A DNA stretch of 15,731 bases. Origin: Verrucomicrobiota bacterium (GTDB lineage Bacteria > Verrucomicrobiota > Verrucomicrobiia > Opitutales > Opitutaceae). Numbering within the stretch: position 1 is the first letter of the stretch; every line of letters starts with the position of its first letter. The translations under genes were made by a program, and so were the position numbers. Shown here in pieces: positions 7,062 through 13,925 of this stretch. Where the stretch lies: positions 1 to 15,731 of the forward strand of contig JAURJO010000152.1 of the NCBI GenBank assembly GCA_030832235.1, given 5' to 3'. The notes beneath the pieces are model-generated. The model searched no databases, was not told the origin of the DNA, and saw nothing but the letters and a program-made list of their open reading frames with translations.

Positions 7062-8486
7062 ATGACCACGCCCAAGTCTCTCTTCGAAAAAGTCTGGGAA
7101 GCCCACGCCGTCCGCACGCTCGCCAACGGCCAGACCCAGCTCCTCATCGGCACGCACCTCATCCACGAGGTCACCAGCCCGCAGGCGTTCGGTATGCTCC
7201 GCGACCTCGGCCTCAAGGTCGCGATGCCGCACCGCACGTTCGCGACCGTCGACCATATCGTTCCGACTGACCAGTTGGTCGAACCCTACCGCGACCCGCT
7301 CGCGCAGGCGATGATGGACGAACTGCGCCGCAACTGCGCCGAATTCGGCATCACTTTCTTCGACCGCGCCACCGGCAAGCAGGGCATCGTGCATATTGTC
7401 GGCCCCGAGCAGGGCATCACCCAGCCGGGCACCACGATCGCGTGCGGCGACTCGCACACCAGCACCCACGGGGCGTTCGGCGCCGTCGCCTTCGGCATCG
7501 GCACCACCCAGATCCGCGACGTCCTCGCCACGCAGACGATGGCGCTCGGCCGCCTCAAGGTCCGCCGCATCAACGTCAACGGCCGTCTCCGCCCGGGCGT
7601 GTACGCCAAGGACGTCATTCTCCACATCATCCGCGTCCTCGGGGTCAACGGCGGCACCGGCTTCGCGTACGAGTACGGCGGCGATGTCTTCGATCGTTTC
7701 TCGATGGAGGAGCGCATGACCGTGTGCAACATGTCCATCGAGGGCGGTGCCCGCGCGGGTTACGTGAACCCCGACCAGACCACTTTCGCCTACCTCAAGG
7801 GCCGTCCCTACTCGCCTGCCGGCGCCGCCTGGGACGAGGCCGTCATCCGCTGGAAGTCCTTCGCCAGCGATCCGGGCTGCCACTATGACGATGTCGTCAC
7901 GATCGATGCCGCCTCGATCGCGCCGACCGTCACGTGGGGCATCAACCCCGGCCAAGGCATCTCGATCGACGAGCGCGTGCCCGATCCCGCGCAGGCCAAG
8001 GCGGTCGACGAGCGCTCCTCCATCGAGGAGGCGCTGGCGTACATGAAGCTTCGGCCCGGCACGCCGATCAAAGGCACTCGCATCGACGTCGCCTTCCTCG
8101 GCTCCTGCACCAACGGCCGCCTCAGCGACTTCCAGGAGGTCGCCCGCTTCCTCAAGGGCAGGCGGGTGGCCGCGGGGGTGAAGGCCATCGCCGTCCCCGG
8201 CTCCCAGATCGTCGCGCTCCAGTGCGAAAAACTCGGCCTCGACCGCGTCTTCGCCGACGCCGGCTTCGAGTGGCGGGCCGCGGGTTGCTCGATGTGCCTC
8301 GCGATGAACCCCGACAAGCTCGTCGGCGACCAACTCTGCGCGAGTTCCTCGAACCGAAACTTCAAGGGCCGGCAGGGCAGCCCCACCGGCCGTACCATCC
8401 TCATGAGCCCGCTGATGGTTGCCGCCGCGGCCGTCACCGGCACGGTGGCCGACGCCCGCGAGGTGTTCGCCGTTAATCAAAACTGA
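7062..8486 (+). CDS. leuC: 3-isopropylmalate dehydratase large subunit
   Basis: LeuC and LeuD together isomerise 2-isopropylmalate to 3-isopropylmalate in leucine synthesis. LeuC carries a [4Fe-4S] cluster. The 474-residue protein has the three cluster cysteines: Cys349 in FLGSCTNGR, and Cys409 and Cys412 in AGCSMCLAMN. The aconitase-family substrate motif CGDSHTSTHGAFG lies at 128-140, and VDHIVPTDQ (63-71) is the LeuC-type version of the N-terminal active-site segment. The start at 7062 (MTTPKSLFEKVWEAH) matches the family's N-terminus; no Shine-Dalgarno site precedes it, only a pyrimidine-rich GCGTCTCTTTC. leuD follows after 14 bases. leuA and leuB are not in the window. A homologous homoaconitase role is possible but unlikely given the leuCD pairing and length. 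Confidence 0.96.
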   Translation: MTTPKSLFEKVWEAHAVRTLANGQTQLLIGTHLIHEVTSPQAFGMLRDLGLKVAMPHRTFATVDHIVPTDQLVEPYRDPLAQAMMDELRRNCAEFGITFFDRATGKQGIVHIVGPEQGITQPGTTIACGDSHTSTHGAFGAVAFGIGTTQIRDVLATQTMALGRLKVRRINVNGRLRPGVYAKDVILHIIRVLGVNGGTGFAYEYGGDVFDRFSMEERMTVCNMSIEGGARAGYVNPDQTTFAYLKGRPYSPAGAAWDEAVIRWKSFASDPGCHYDDVVTIDAASIAPTVTWGINPGQGISIDERVPDPAQAKAVDERSSIEEALAYMKLRPGTPIKGTRIDVAFLGSCTNGRLSDFQEVARFLKGRRVAAGVKAIAVPGSQIVALQCEKLGLDRVFADAGFEWRAAGCSMCLAMNPDKLVGDQLCASSSNRNFKGRQGSPTGRTILMSPLMVAAAAVTGTVADAREVFAVNQN

Positions 8487-8500
8487 TCCCCCTCATCGCC

Positions 8501-9103
8501 ATGGCCCTCGCCAAGATCTCTTCCGTCACCGGCCGCGCCGTCTACGTGCCCGGCAACGACATCGACACCGACCGCATCATTCCGGCGCGCTTCATGAAGT
8601 GCGTCACGTTCGACGGCCTCGGGGAGTTCCTTTTCCACGACGTCCGCAAGAACGACGACGGCAGCGACAAGCCGCACCCGTTGAACGAGCCGCGCTTCAA
8701 GGGCGCGACGATCCTGCTGTCCGGCGCCAACTTCGGCTGCGGCTCATCCCGTGAGCACGCGCCCCAGGCGATCCAGAAGCACGGCTTCCGCGCGATCGTC
8801 GCCGAGAACTTCGCGGAGATCTTCTTCGGTAACTGCACGACGCTTGGCATCCCCTGCGCCACCGCGGCGCGGGCCGACATCGCCCGGGTCGCCGCGGCCA
8901 TCGAGGCCAACCCCGCGACCGAAGTCGTGCTCGATGTCGCCGCGCAGGAGGTCCGCTTCGGCGGCCAGCGCATCACCGTCGAGGTCCGCGCGACCGCGCG
9001 CGATGCGCTCGTGAACGGCCGCTGGGACGCGATCGGCGAATTGCTCGACGGCCTGCCGGCGGTGCAGTCGCGCGCGCGGGCATTGCCGTACCTCGCGGCC
9101 TGA
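8501..9103 (+). CDS. leuD: 3-isopropylmalate dehydratase small subunit
   Basis: The 200-residue swivel-domain partner of LeuC. Conserved segments are the opening VPGNDIDTDRIIPARFMK (16-33), the substrate-side LSGANFGCGSSREHAPQAI (72-90), where Ser-Ser-Arg contacts the substrate, and AENFAEIFFGNCTTLGIP (100-117). The length matches the 200-residue E. coli-like LeuD class rather than the short archaeal type of about 165. It starts 14 bases after the leuC stop without a Shine-Dalgarno site, so translation probably depends on leuC. A terminator-like hairpin follows at 9118-9155. Confidence 0.96.
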   Translation: MALAKISSVTGRAVYVPGNDIDTDRIIPARFMKCVTFDGLGEFLFHDVRKNDDGSDKPHPLNEPRFKGATILLSGANFGCGSSREHAPQAIQKHGFRAIVAENFAEIFFGNCTTLGIPCATAARADIARVAAAIEANPATEVVLDVAAQEVRFGGQRITVEVRATARDALVNGRWDAIGELLDGLPAVQSRARALPYLAA

Positions 9104-9117
9104 GAGAGTCTGGCCGA

Positions 9118-9155
9118 CCCGCGCGGGAAGTTTGATTGAACTTTTCCCTCGCGGG
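9118..9155 (+). terminator. terminator-like hairpin after leuD
   Basis: The left arm 9118-9132 (CCCGCG, C, GGGAA, GTT) pairs with the right arm 9139-9155 (AAC, TT bulge, TTCCC, T, CGCGGG), with one C/T mismatch and a two-base bulge. The hairpin begins 15 bases after the leuD stop and ends 35 bases before exbB. It has no trailing T run after the stem, so stop strength is uncertain. It is the natural boundary between the leu and exb units. Confidence 0.5.
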
Positions 9156-9190
9156 GCCGTCTCACGCGCTCAGGTTAATCCCGATTGCCC

Positions 9191-9769
9191 ATGTATTTCG
9201 CCATGATCGAGGTCTTCAAGGGAGCCGGAGTGCTCATCTACCCGCTGGGCATCTGCTCGGCCGCCGCGGTTTTCATCATCTTCGAGCGCGCCTACGCCCT
9301 GCGGAAGGCGGCTGTGATGCCCCAGGATCTGGCCGACGCCGTGGTGGAAGGCCGCCCGCTGGTGGGCGGCAAGCACACGGTCCTCGCCCGGATCGTCGAA
9401 TTCGCCGAGCAGCACCAGCATGATGAAGGCGCGGTCAAGGCGTTCGCCCGCCTCGAGGTCAACCGCATGGAGCGCGGTATCCCGTACCTCGACGTCATTT
9501 ACGCCGCCGCGCCGCTCATCGGCCTCACCGGCACGGTCACCGGCCTGCTCCAGGTTTTCTCGCAGATCTCGCCCGACACCGGCCTGCCCGACCCCGTGGC
9601 TTTCACCAAGGGCGTCGCGCTTGCGCTCTCCGCGACGGTGATCGGGCTCTGCATCGCGATCCCTTCGCTCGTCGGCAGCGGTTACCTGCAGCGCAAGATC
9701 GAGAACTACGCGGCCCAGCTCGACGTGCTCCTCGAGCGCATCCTCCAGCGGAAGCCCGGCGCGCAATGA
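9191..9769 (+). CDS. ExbB/TolQ/MotA-family proton-channel protein
   Basis: A 192-residue inner-membrane protein of the MotA/TolQ/ExbB family, which with its ExbD/TolR partner uses the proton gradient to drive TonB- or Tol-type work at the outer membrane. Three membrane helices are visible: about 11-32 (GAGVLIYPLGICSAAAVFII), 101-124 and 140-165. The family signature APLIGLTGTVTGLLQVF lies at 107-123. Thr149 in ALSATVIGLCIAIP is the pore-lining type of threonine. The ATG at 9191 is preferred over a TTG two codons earlier; no Shine-Dalgarno site precedes it. The stop overlaps the exbD start by ATGA. No TonB or TonB-dependent receptor lies nearby, so ExbB and TolQ roles cannot be separated. Confidence 0.88.
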   Translation: MYFAMIEVFKGAGVLIYPLGICSAAAVFIIFERAYALRKAAVMPQDLADAVVEGRPLVGGKHTVLARIVEFAEQHQHDEGAVKAFARLEVNRMERGIPYLDVIYAAAPLIGLTGTVTGLLQVFSQISPDTGLPDPVAFTKGVALALSATVIGLCIAIPSLVGSGYLQRKIENYAAQLDVLLERILQRKPGAQ

Positions 9770-10164
9770 GCCTGCTCGCCCACAAGCGACGCAAGCGGCC
9801 CGAGATGAACCTCGTGCCGCTGATCGACGTGCTCGTGATGCTGATCTTCTTTGCGTTCGTCTCGATGCAGTTCAAGTCGGCCGCGACGCTTAATATCACG
9901 CTGCCCAAGGTGGAGACCGCGGGGAAAAACGAGTTCCGCGGCAGCGTCACCATCGGCATCGCGAAAGACGGGGCGATCACGTTCAACGGCAAGCCCGTGA
10001 GCGACGCGGAGCTGCCCGGCGTGCTCGCGCAGGTGAAGAACGTCGACAAAGACATCCCTGTGCTCATCCGGTCGGACGAGAAGGCCACGCTGGAGCGCCT
10101 GACCTTTGTCTGGGACGCCTGCCGCAAAGCCGGGCTGAACAAGCATCACCTGCAGAGCAGGTGA
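9766..10164 (+). CDS. ExbD/TolR-family biopolymer transport protein
   Basis: A 132-residue single-pass protein. A basic N-terminus (HKRRKRPEMN) is followed by one membrane helix (about 15-36). This carries the essential proton-carrying aspartate, Asp21 in LVPLIDVLVMLIFF. A small periplasmic domain follows (about 45-125, ending near the family's VWDACRKAGLNKHHL). It pairs with the preceding ExbB-like protein, whose gene it overlaps by four bases, so both are made from one message. A hairpin at 10190-10214 lies after the stop. The choice between ExbD and TolR is open. Confidence 0.88.
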   Translation: MSLLAHKRRKRPEMNLVPLIDVLVMLIFFAFVSMQFKSAATLNITLPKVETAGKNEFRGSVTIGIAKDGAITFNGKPVSDAELPGVLAQVKNVDKDIPVLIRSDEKATLERLTFVWDACRKAGLNKHHLQSR

Positions 10165-10189
10165 GCGTTTCCCCGACGGGTTGACGCGG

Positions 10190-10214
10190 GTCCGCCCGCG
10201 AATGCGGGCTAGAC
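10190..10214 (+). terminator. hairpin between exbD-like gene and glgB
   Basis: GCCCGC (10194-10199) and GCGGGC (10204-10209) form a perfect stem with tetraloop GAAT, extended by GTC (10190-10192) with GAC (10212-10214) across a small internal loop. There is no T run. It may end the exbBD transcript or belong to the glgB leader. Confidence 0.35.
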
Positions 10215-10245
10215 GCCGTCCACGCGTGGCCGCACCGTGCGTTTC

Positions 10246-10249
10246 CGGA
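10246..10249 (+). promoter_or_regulatory. Shine-Dalgarno site deciding the glgB start
   Basis: GGAG at 10246-10249 lies nine bases before a GTG at 10259. Good Shine-Dalgarno sites are rare in this window, so this one supports GTG as the glgB start over the TTG at 10181, whose extra 26 residues are Arg-rich and unlike GlgB. Confidence 0.55.
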
Positions 10250-10258
10250 GACCGCATC

Positions 10259-12481
10259 GTGATCCTCTCGAAAGCCGACCTACACCTGCTGCTTGAAGCG
10301 CGTCACGCGTCCCCGCACGCGATCCTCGGGATGCACCCGGTGACGCGGAAAAAAGTGAAAGGCGTGGTGGCGCGCGCCTTCCTCCGTGACGTGACGGCCT
10401 GTGAGGTCGTTGATCTGGAGGCGTCGCCCCCGCGTGGCATTCCGATGGAGAGGGCGGCGGAGGCGGGACTCTTCGAGGTCTTCATCCCGGGCCGCGAAAC
10501 GGTCTTCCGTTACCAGCTCCGCGCCACCCGGGCCAACGGGGAGATCCGGCAGTTTTTCGACCCGTATTGTTTCCTCCCGACCCTGGGTGAGCAGGACCTC
10601 TACCTCTTCAATGAGGGCAACGAGCACCGCGTTTACGAGAAGCTCGGGGCGCACGTGCGCGACCTCGGCGGCGTGCAAGGCGTGTCGTTCGCGGTCTGGG
10701 CGCCGGCCGCCACGCGCGTCTCGCTCGTCGGCAACTTTAATCACTGGGACGGACGCTACCATCCGATGCGGCCCCTCGGTTCATCCGGCGTGTGGGAGAT
10801 CTTTGTGCCGGGGCTGGGGGAGGGGGAACTCTACAAGTTCGAGATCCGGGACGTCCGCGGACAACTGCGGCTTAAGACCGACCCGTACGGAACTTACTTC
10901 GAGGGTCCGCCCAACAACGCGTCGATCGTGTGCAACCCGGCGATGTTCCGCTGGACGGACGAAGCCTGGATGAAGCGCCGCCGCGAGGAAGCCGGCCGGC
11001 TGGACCGGCCGATGTCGATCTACGAGATGCATCTCGGTTCCTGGCGGCGCGTGCCGGAGGATGGCGATCGGCCGCTCACCTACCGGGAGATCGCGCCGCA
11101 ACTGGCGGACCACGTGCTCGAGATGGGCTTCACGCACGTCGAGGTGATGCCGCTGGCGGAACATCCATTCGACGGCTCGTGGGGTTATCAGGTCACGGGC
11201 TTCTACGCGCCGACGCACCGCTACGGCACACCGGAGGACTTCGCGTGGTTCGTCGACCACCTGCACTCGCGCGGTATCGGCGTGATTCTCGACTGGGTGC
11301 CCGCGCACTTCCCGCGGGACGCGTTCGCACTCGCGGAGTTCGACGGCACGCACCTCTACGAGCACGCGGATCCGCGGCAGGGCGCGCACATGGACTGGGG
11401 CACGCTGATCTTCAACTACGGGCGCAACGAGGTGAGGTGTTTCCTCATTGCGAACGCCCTGGCGTGGTTGGAGCGCTACCATCTCGACGGCCTGCGGGTC
11501 GATGCCGTGGCCTCGATGCTATACCTCGATTACTCTCGGCCCGAGGGGCAGTGGGTGCCCAACCGGCACGGTGGCCGTGAAAACCTCGAGGCGATCGATT
11601 TCCTGCGTCGCGTGAACGACCTCGTGCACCAATACCATCCGGGAACGGTGATGATCGCCGAGGAGAGCACCTCGTTCGCCGGGGTGAGCCGTCCGACCTC
11701 CGAGGGCGGCCTGGGCTTCGACTACAAGTGGAACATGGGGCTGATGAACGACACCCTGCGCTACTTCAGCAAGGAGCCCGTCCATCGGCGCCACCACCAG
11801 TCCGATCTCACGTTCGGGATGCTCTATCAGTACTCGGAAAACTTCGTGACCGTGTACTCGCACGACGAGGTCGTGCACGGGAAGGCCTCGATGCTCTACA
11901 AGATGGGCGCATGGCACATCCCCGAGAAGGCCGCCAATCTCCGGGCGCTGTATGCGCACACCTGGATGTGGCCCGGCAAGAAGCTGCTCTTCATGGGAAG
12001 CGAGTTCGGGCAGTCGCGCGAGTGGTCCCACGCCGGCAGTCTCGACTGGCACCTGTGCCAGTATCCCGACCACGAGGGTCTGCGGCTGCTCGTTCGCGAC
12101 CTCAACCGACTCTACGTTTCCGACCCGGCGCTCTCGCGCCACGATTTCAACCCGCGCGGTTTCCGGTGGCTGAGTTGCCAGGATGCCGACGCCAACGTGA
12201 TCGCCTACGTGCGCTGCGACGAGTCCGAGGGCACGTTGTACGCGGTGGTCTGCCATTTCGGAGGCGCCCAACGCGACCACCGCGTGGGAGTGCCCCGCGC
12301 GGGTTTGTGGCGCGAGGTTATCAACACCAACAGCGCCTACTACGGCGGCACCGGCGTCGGTAACGACGGCGGACGCGCGACCGAAGAACGCCCCTGGGAC
12401 GGCCTCGCGCAATCCATCCGGGTTACGCTGCCCCCGCTGACCGCCTGCGTCTTCAAGTGGTCACCGGCGCCAGTCGCTTGA
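10259..12481 (+). CDS. glgB: 1,4-alpha-glucan branching enzyme GlgB
   Basis: GlgB cuts an alpha-1,4-glucan chain and rejoins it by an alpha-1,6 bond, creating glycogen branches in the cytoplasm. The 740-residue protein has the full-length GlgB layout. An extra N-terminal N1 domain (about 1-115) precedes a CBM48 domain (about 125-225, with FAVWAPAATRVSLVGNFNHW at 144-163). The GH13 catalytic barrel runs about 255-620, and a C-terminal beta domain follows. The nucleophile is Asp415 in DGLRVDAVASM, the acid/base Glu468 in MIAEESTSF, and the third acid Asp536 in YSHDEVVHGKASM. Their spacings (53 and 121) equal those of E. coli GlgB (D405, E458, D526). DWVPAHFP (345-352) is the first GH13 region. 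No other glycogen gene is adjacent. A hairpin follows. Confidence 0.96.
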   Translation: MILSKADLHLLLEARHASPHAILGMHPVTRKKVKGVVARAFLRDVTACEVVDLEASPPRGIPMERAAEAGLFEVFIPGRETVFRYQLRATRANGEIRQFFDPYCFLPTLGEQDLYLFNEGNEHRVYEKLGAHVRDLGGVQGVSFAVWAPAATRVSLVGNFNHWDGRYHPMRPLGSSGVWEIFVPGLGEGELYKFEIRDVRGQLRLKTDPYGTYFEGPPNNASIVCNPAMFRWTDEAWMKRRREEAGRLDRPMSIYEMHLGSWRRVPEDGDRPLTYREIAPQLADHVLEMGFTHVEVMPLAEHPFDGSWGYQVTGFYAPTHRYGTPEDFAWFVDHLHSRGIGVILDWVPAHFPRDAFALAEFDGTHLYEHADPRQGAHMDWGTLIFNYGRNEVRCFLIANALAWLERYHLDGLRVDAVASMLYLDYSRPEGQWVPNRHGGRENLEAIDFLRRVNDLVHQYHPGTVMIAEESTSFAGVSRPTSEGGLGFDYKWNMGLMNDTLRYFSKEPVHRRHHQSDLTFGMLYQYSENFVTVYSHDEVVHGKASMLYKMGAWHIPEKAANLRALYAHTWMWPGKKLLFMGSEFGQSREWSHAGSLDWHLCQYPDHEGLRLLVRDLNRLYVSDPALSRHDFNPRGFRWLSCQDADANVIAYVRCDESEGTLYAVVCHFGGAQRDHRVGVPRAGLWREVINTNSAYYGGTGVGNDGGRATEERPWDGLAQSIRVTLPPLTACVFKWSPAPVA

Positions 12482-12519
12482 AGCGCTTCCGGCCGCGGAG
12501 TCATCCGGCGATCTCTTGA

Positions 12520-12543
12520 GGTCTGGCGGCCGGCGGCCAGATC
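12520..12543 (+). terminator. GC-rich hairpin after glgB
   Basis: GGTCTGGC (12520-12527) pairs with GCCAGATC (12536-12543) with one G-T wobble, around a GGCCGGCG loop. An alternative stem uses CGATCT (12509-12514) with AGATCG (12539-12544). The hairpin begins 38 bases after the glgB stop. The following bases (GGAATTT) give only a weak T run. Confidence 0.4.
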
Positions 12544-12550
12544 GGAATTT

Positions 12551-12591
12551 GGAACAGCCCGAGCCGGTGAACAGGAGTGAACGGAGGTAAC
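12551..12591 (-). repeat. dispersed intergenic repeat, copy B (inverted)
   Basis: The reverse complement matches 195-235 at 37 of 41 positions. On the plus strand it continues to about 12606 as purine-rich units close to nine bases each: GGAGTGAAC, GGAGGTAAC, AGAGGAC, GGAGGTG. A GAATCCGG element (12609-12616) corresponds to CCGGATTC at 175-182 in copy A. It is not within a gene and not next to a transposase. Confidence 0.75.
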
Positions 12592-12806
12592 AGAGGACGG
12601 AGGTGGGTGAATCCGGAAACCAGGAGCTCAGGTTGACGGAACCCGGGAAGGGGAAGTGGTGATTCGGCGCGTGGAGGCCCCCTCCCATCTTCTTCGCCTG
12701 ATAAATAGCATGCGATGGGGTCGCGGCGTCCCCCGCGGAGTCGTTGGAGCTGATCCCGTCGGAGCAGTTTTTCCCGCGCTCCCCGGCGTGATGCAGCGGT
12801 GTCGGG

Positions 12807-13205
12807 TTACGGTGCGCCCCTCTCGACCGCGGCGCCGGACGCCCGCCAGCCGGCGATGCCCGGGGAGTAGTGCTTCACGTTCGTGTAGCCGAGCGCCGAG
12901 ACGGCCTTGGCGGCCGTGCGGTAGGCCTGACACTTCTCGTTGCCGCAGTAGGCCACGACCAGCGCGTCTTTGTCCTTAGGTAACGCCGCCGCGAGGTCAC
13001 CGCGCAGCGTTGCATAATCGATCGCACCCGGGATGCGGCCGTTGCGGTACGAGGATGTGCCATTCACGTCGATCAGCGTGACCTTCTTCGCGGCCATCGC
13101 GGCGGTGAGTTCCGCGTGGCTGATGGGGGGAAACTCGTCTTTCCCGGCGGCGATCAGGGTGCAGGTCAGGCCAAGGAAACAGAGAAGGGCGGTGAGGCGT
13201 TTCAT
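12807..13205 (-). CDS. exported single-domain rhodanese-like protein
   Basis: A 132-residue protein made of a signal peptide (about 1-20, MKRLTALLCFLGLTCTLIAA) and one rhodanese domain (about 25-130), so probably periplasmic. Rhodaneses carry sulfur as a persulfide on a loop cysteine. The predicted active cysteine is Cys87 in VVAYCGNEKCQAYRTA, with a second cysteine, Cys92, on the same loop. The fold is shown by VTLIDVNGTSSYRNGRIPGAIDY (starting at 42), a form of the usual IDVRxxxEYxxGHIPGA in which the Arg after Asp-Val is replaced by Asn. VKHYSPGIAGWRASG (110-124) matches the family's C-terminal GGxxxW region. A lipobox is not evident. It diverges from the membrane-protein gene at 13275 with a 69-base gap; a functional link is only a guess. 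Confidence 0.85.
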   Translation of the reverse strand: MKRLTALLCFLGLTCTLIAAGKDEFPPISHAELTAAMAAKKVTLIDVNGTSSYRNGRIPGAIDYATLRGDLAAALPKDKDALVVAYCGNEKCQAYRTAAKAVSALGYTNVKHYSPGIAGWRASGAAVERGAP

Positions 13206-13274
13206 GGCGCGCAGGCTACGGGTCGATGATCGGTGTGCAAGCGGCCGGCTCGCCGAAGGCATCGGGGAGATTTC

Positions 13275-13925
13275 ATGGTGACATCGCCGCGGGCGCCACG
13301 CAGCTTCCGTGACCCCACCGTGACCCTCTTCGCCTTTCACGCCGTCGTCGTTGTCCTGGGCATCCTCAGCATGGGCTTCCAGCTGCTGGCCTCCCGGCTC
13401 CTGAATCCGCATTTCGGATCCTCCATCGTCGTCTGGGCGTGGCTGATCTCGACGTTTCTGGCGGCATTCTCGGCTGGATCCATCATCGGCGGTTCGATCA
13501 GCAATCTGCCGGCGTCCGCCCGGCGGAAAGCGGCGGGAATCGGTGCCCTGGTGGCAGTGGCAACGCTGGCGGTGGTGGCCGTCTTCGGACGCACGCTCCT
13601 TTCGTTGATAGAGACCACGTTCGCGGATGTCAGCGTCGCCATCGCTGTCTCCTGCGTGGGCATCTTTTTCCTGCCGGTCACCGCGCTCTCCACGTTTGGT
13701 CCGCAATGCGTGCAATACCTCGCTTCCCGCGGCACGCCGCCCGGCAAGGCTTCCGGGGTCGTCTACGGCGTCAGTACCCTCGGCAACATCGCGGGCGTGA
13801 TGCTCACCGCCTTCGTGCTGATTCCCAACCTCCGCGTCTCCACGCTGCTGCAACTCTGGCTTGCCGTTGCCGTGATCAGCCTCGCGATTCTGCTCCGTCT
13901 CCTCCGCGCCGCCCCCGCCGAATGA
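13275..13925 (+). CDS. six-helix membrane protein, like the membrane part of spermidine-synthase fusions
   Basis: A 216-residue hydrophobic protein with about six membrane helices. Its motifs match the membrane domain that precedes the aminopropyltransferase domain in 'fused MFS/spermidine synthase' proteins: MGFQLLASRLLNPHFGSS (in helix 1 and the following loop), AGSIIGGSI, and STFGPQCVQYLASRGTPPGK followed by GVVYGVSTLGNIAGVMLTAF. The start at 13275 is supported by GGAG at 13266-13269, five bases upstream, one of the few good Shine-Dalgarno sites here. Its stop overlaps the next gene's start (ATGA), and that next gene encodes the catalytic-like domain, so a protein usually seen as one chain is encoded in two pieces. 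Substrate or transport function is unknown. Confidence 0.8.
   Translation: MVTSPRAPRSFRDPTVTLFAFHAVVVVLGILSMGFQLLASRLLNPHFGSSIVVWAWLISTFLAAFSAGSIIGGSISNLPASARRKAAGIGALVAVATLAVVAVFGRTLLSLIETTFADVSVAIAVSCVGIFFLPVTALSTFGPQCVQYLASRGTPPGKASGVVYGVSTLGNIAGVMLTAFVLIPNLRVSTLLQLWLAVAVISLAILLRLLRAAPAE

Larger units (their letters stand above)
12482..12806. other. non-coding repeat-bearing gap between glgB and the rhodanese gene
   Basis: These 325 bases separate two genes whose 3' ends face each other. They hold a GC-rich hairpin (12520-12543), the inverted copy of the dispersed repeat (12551-12591) with further GGAGG-type units to about 12606, a CCGGAAACC element (12613-12621), and a short AT-rich spot (ATAAATAGCAT, about 12701-12711). 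Open frames across it on either strand do not look like proteins. Confidence 0.6.

Noticed and set aside
7026..8480. 484-codon minus-strand frame opposite leuC
   Set aside because: Antisense shadow of leuC, rich in Asp/Glu/Ala/Gly/Val from reversed GC-rich codons; no domain seen.
10181..10258. Longer GlgB from a TTG start at 10181
   Set aside because: The extra 26 residues are Arg-rich, overlap a hairpin and lack a ribosome-binding site, whereas GTG at 10259 has GGAG at good spacing and gives the normal N-terminus.
12461..12933. Two minus-strand open frames across the glgB/rhodanese gap
   Set aside because: They cover the dispersed repeat and antisense of the rhodanese region and look like no protein; the peptide mirrors that read through copy A of the repeat.
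13439..13921. Extending the spermidine-synthase-like gene upstream to make one long fused protein
   Set aside because: The upstream frame is a shifted shadow of the membrane-protein gene; the real membrane protein is in another frame and ends at 13925. A sequencing frameshift was considered, but the ATGA overlap and the signal-peptide start at 13922 argue for two true genes.
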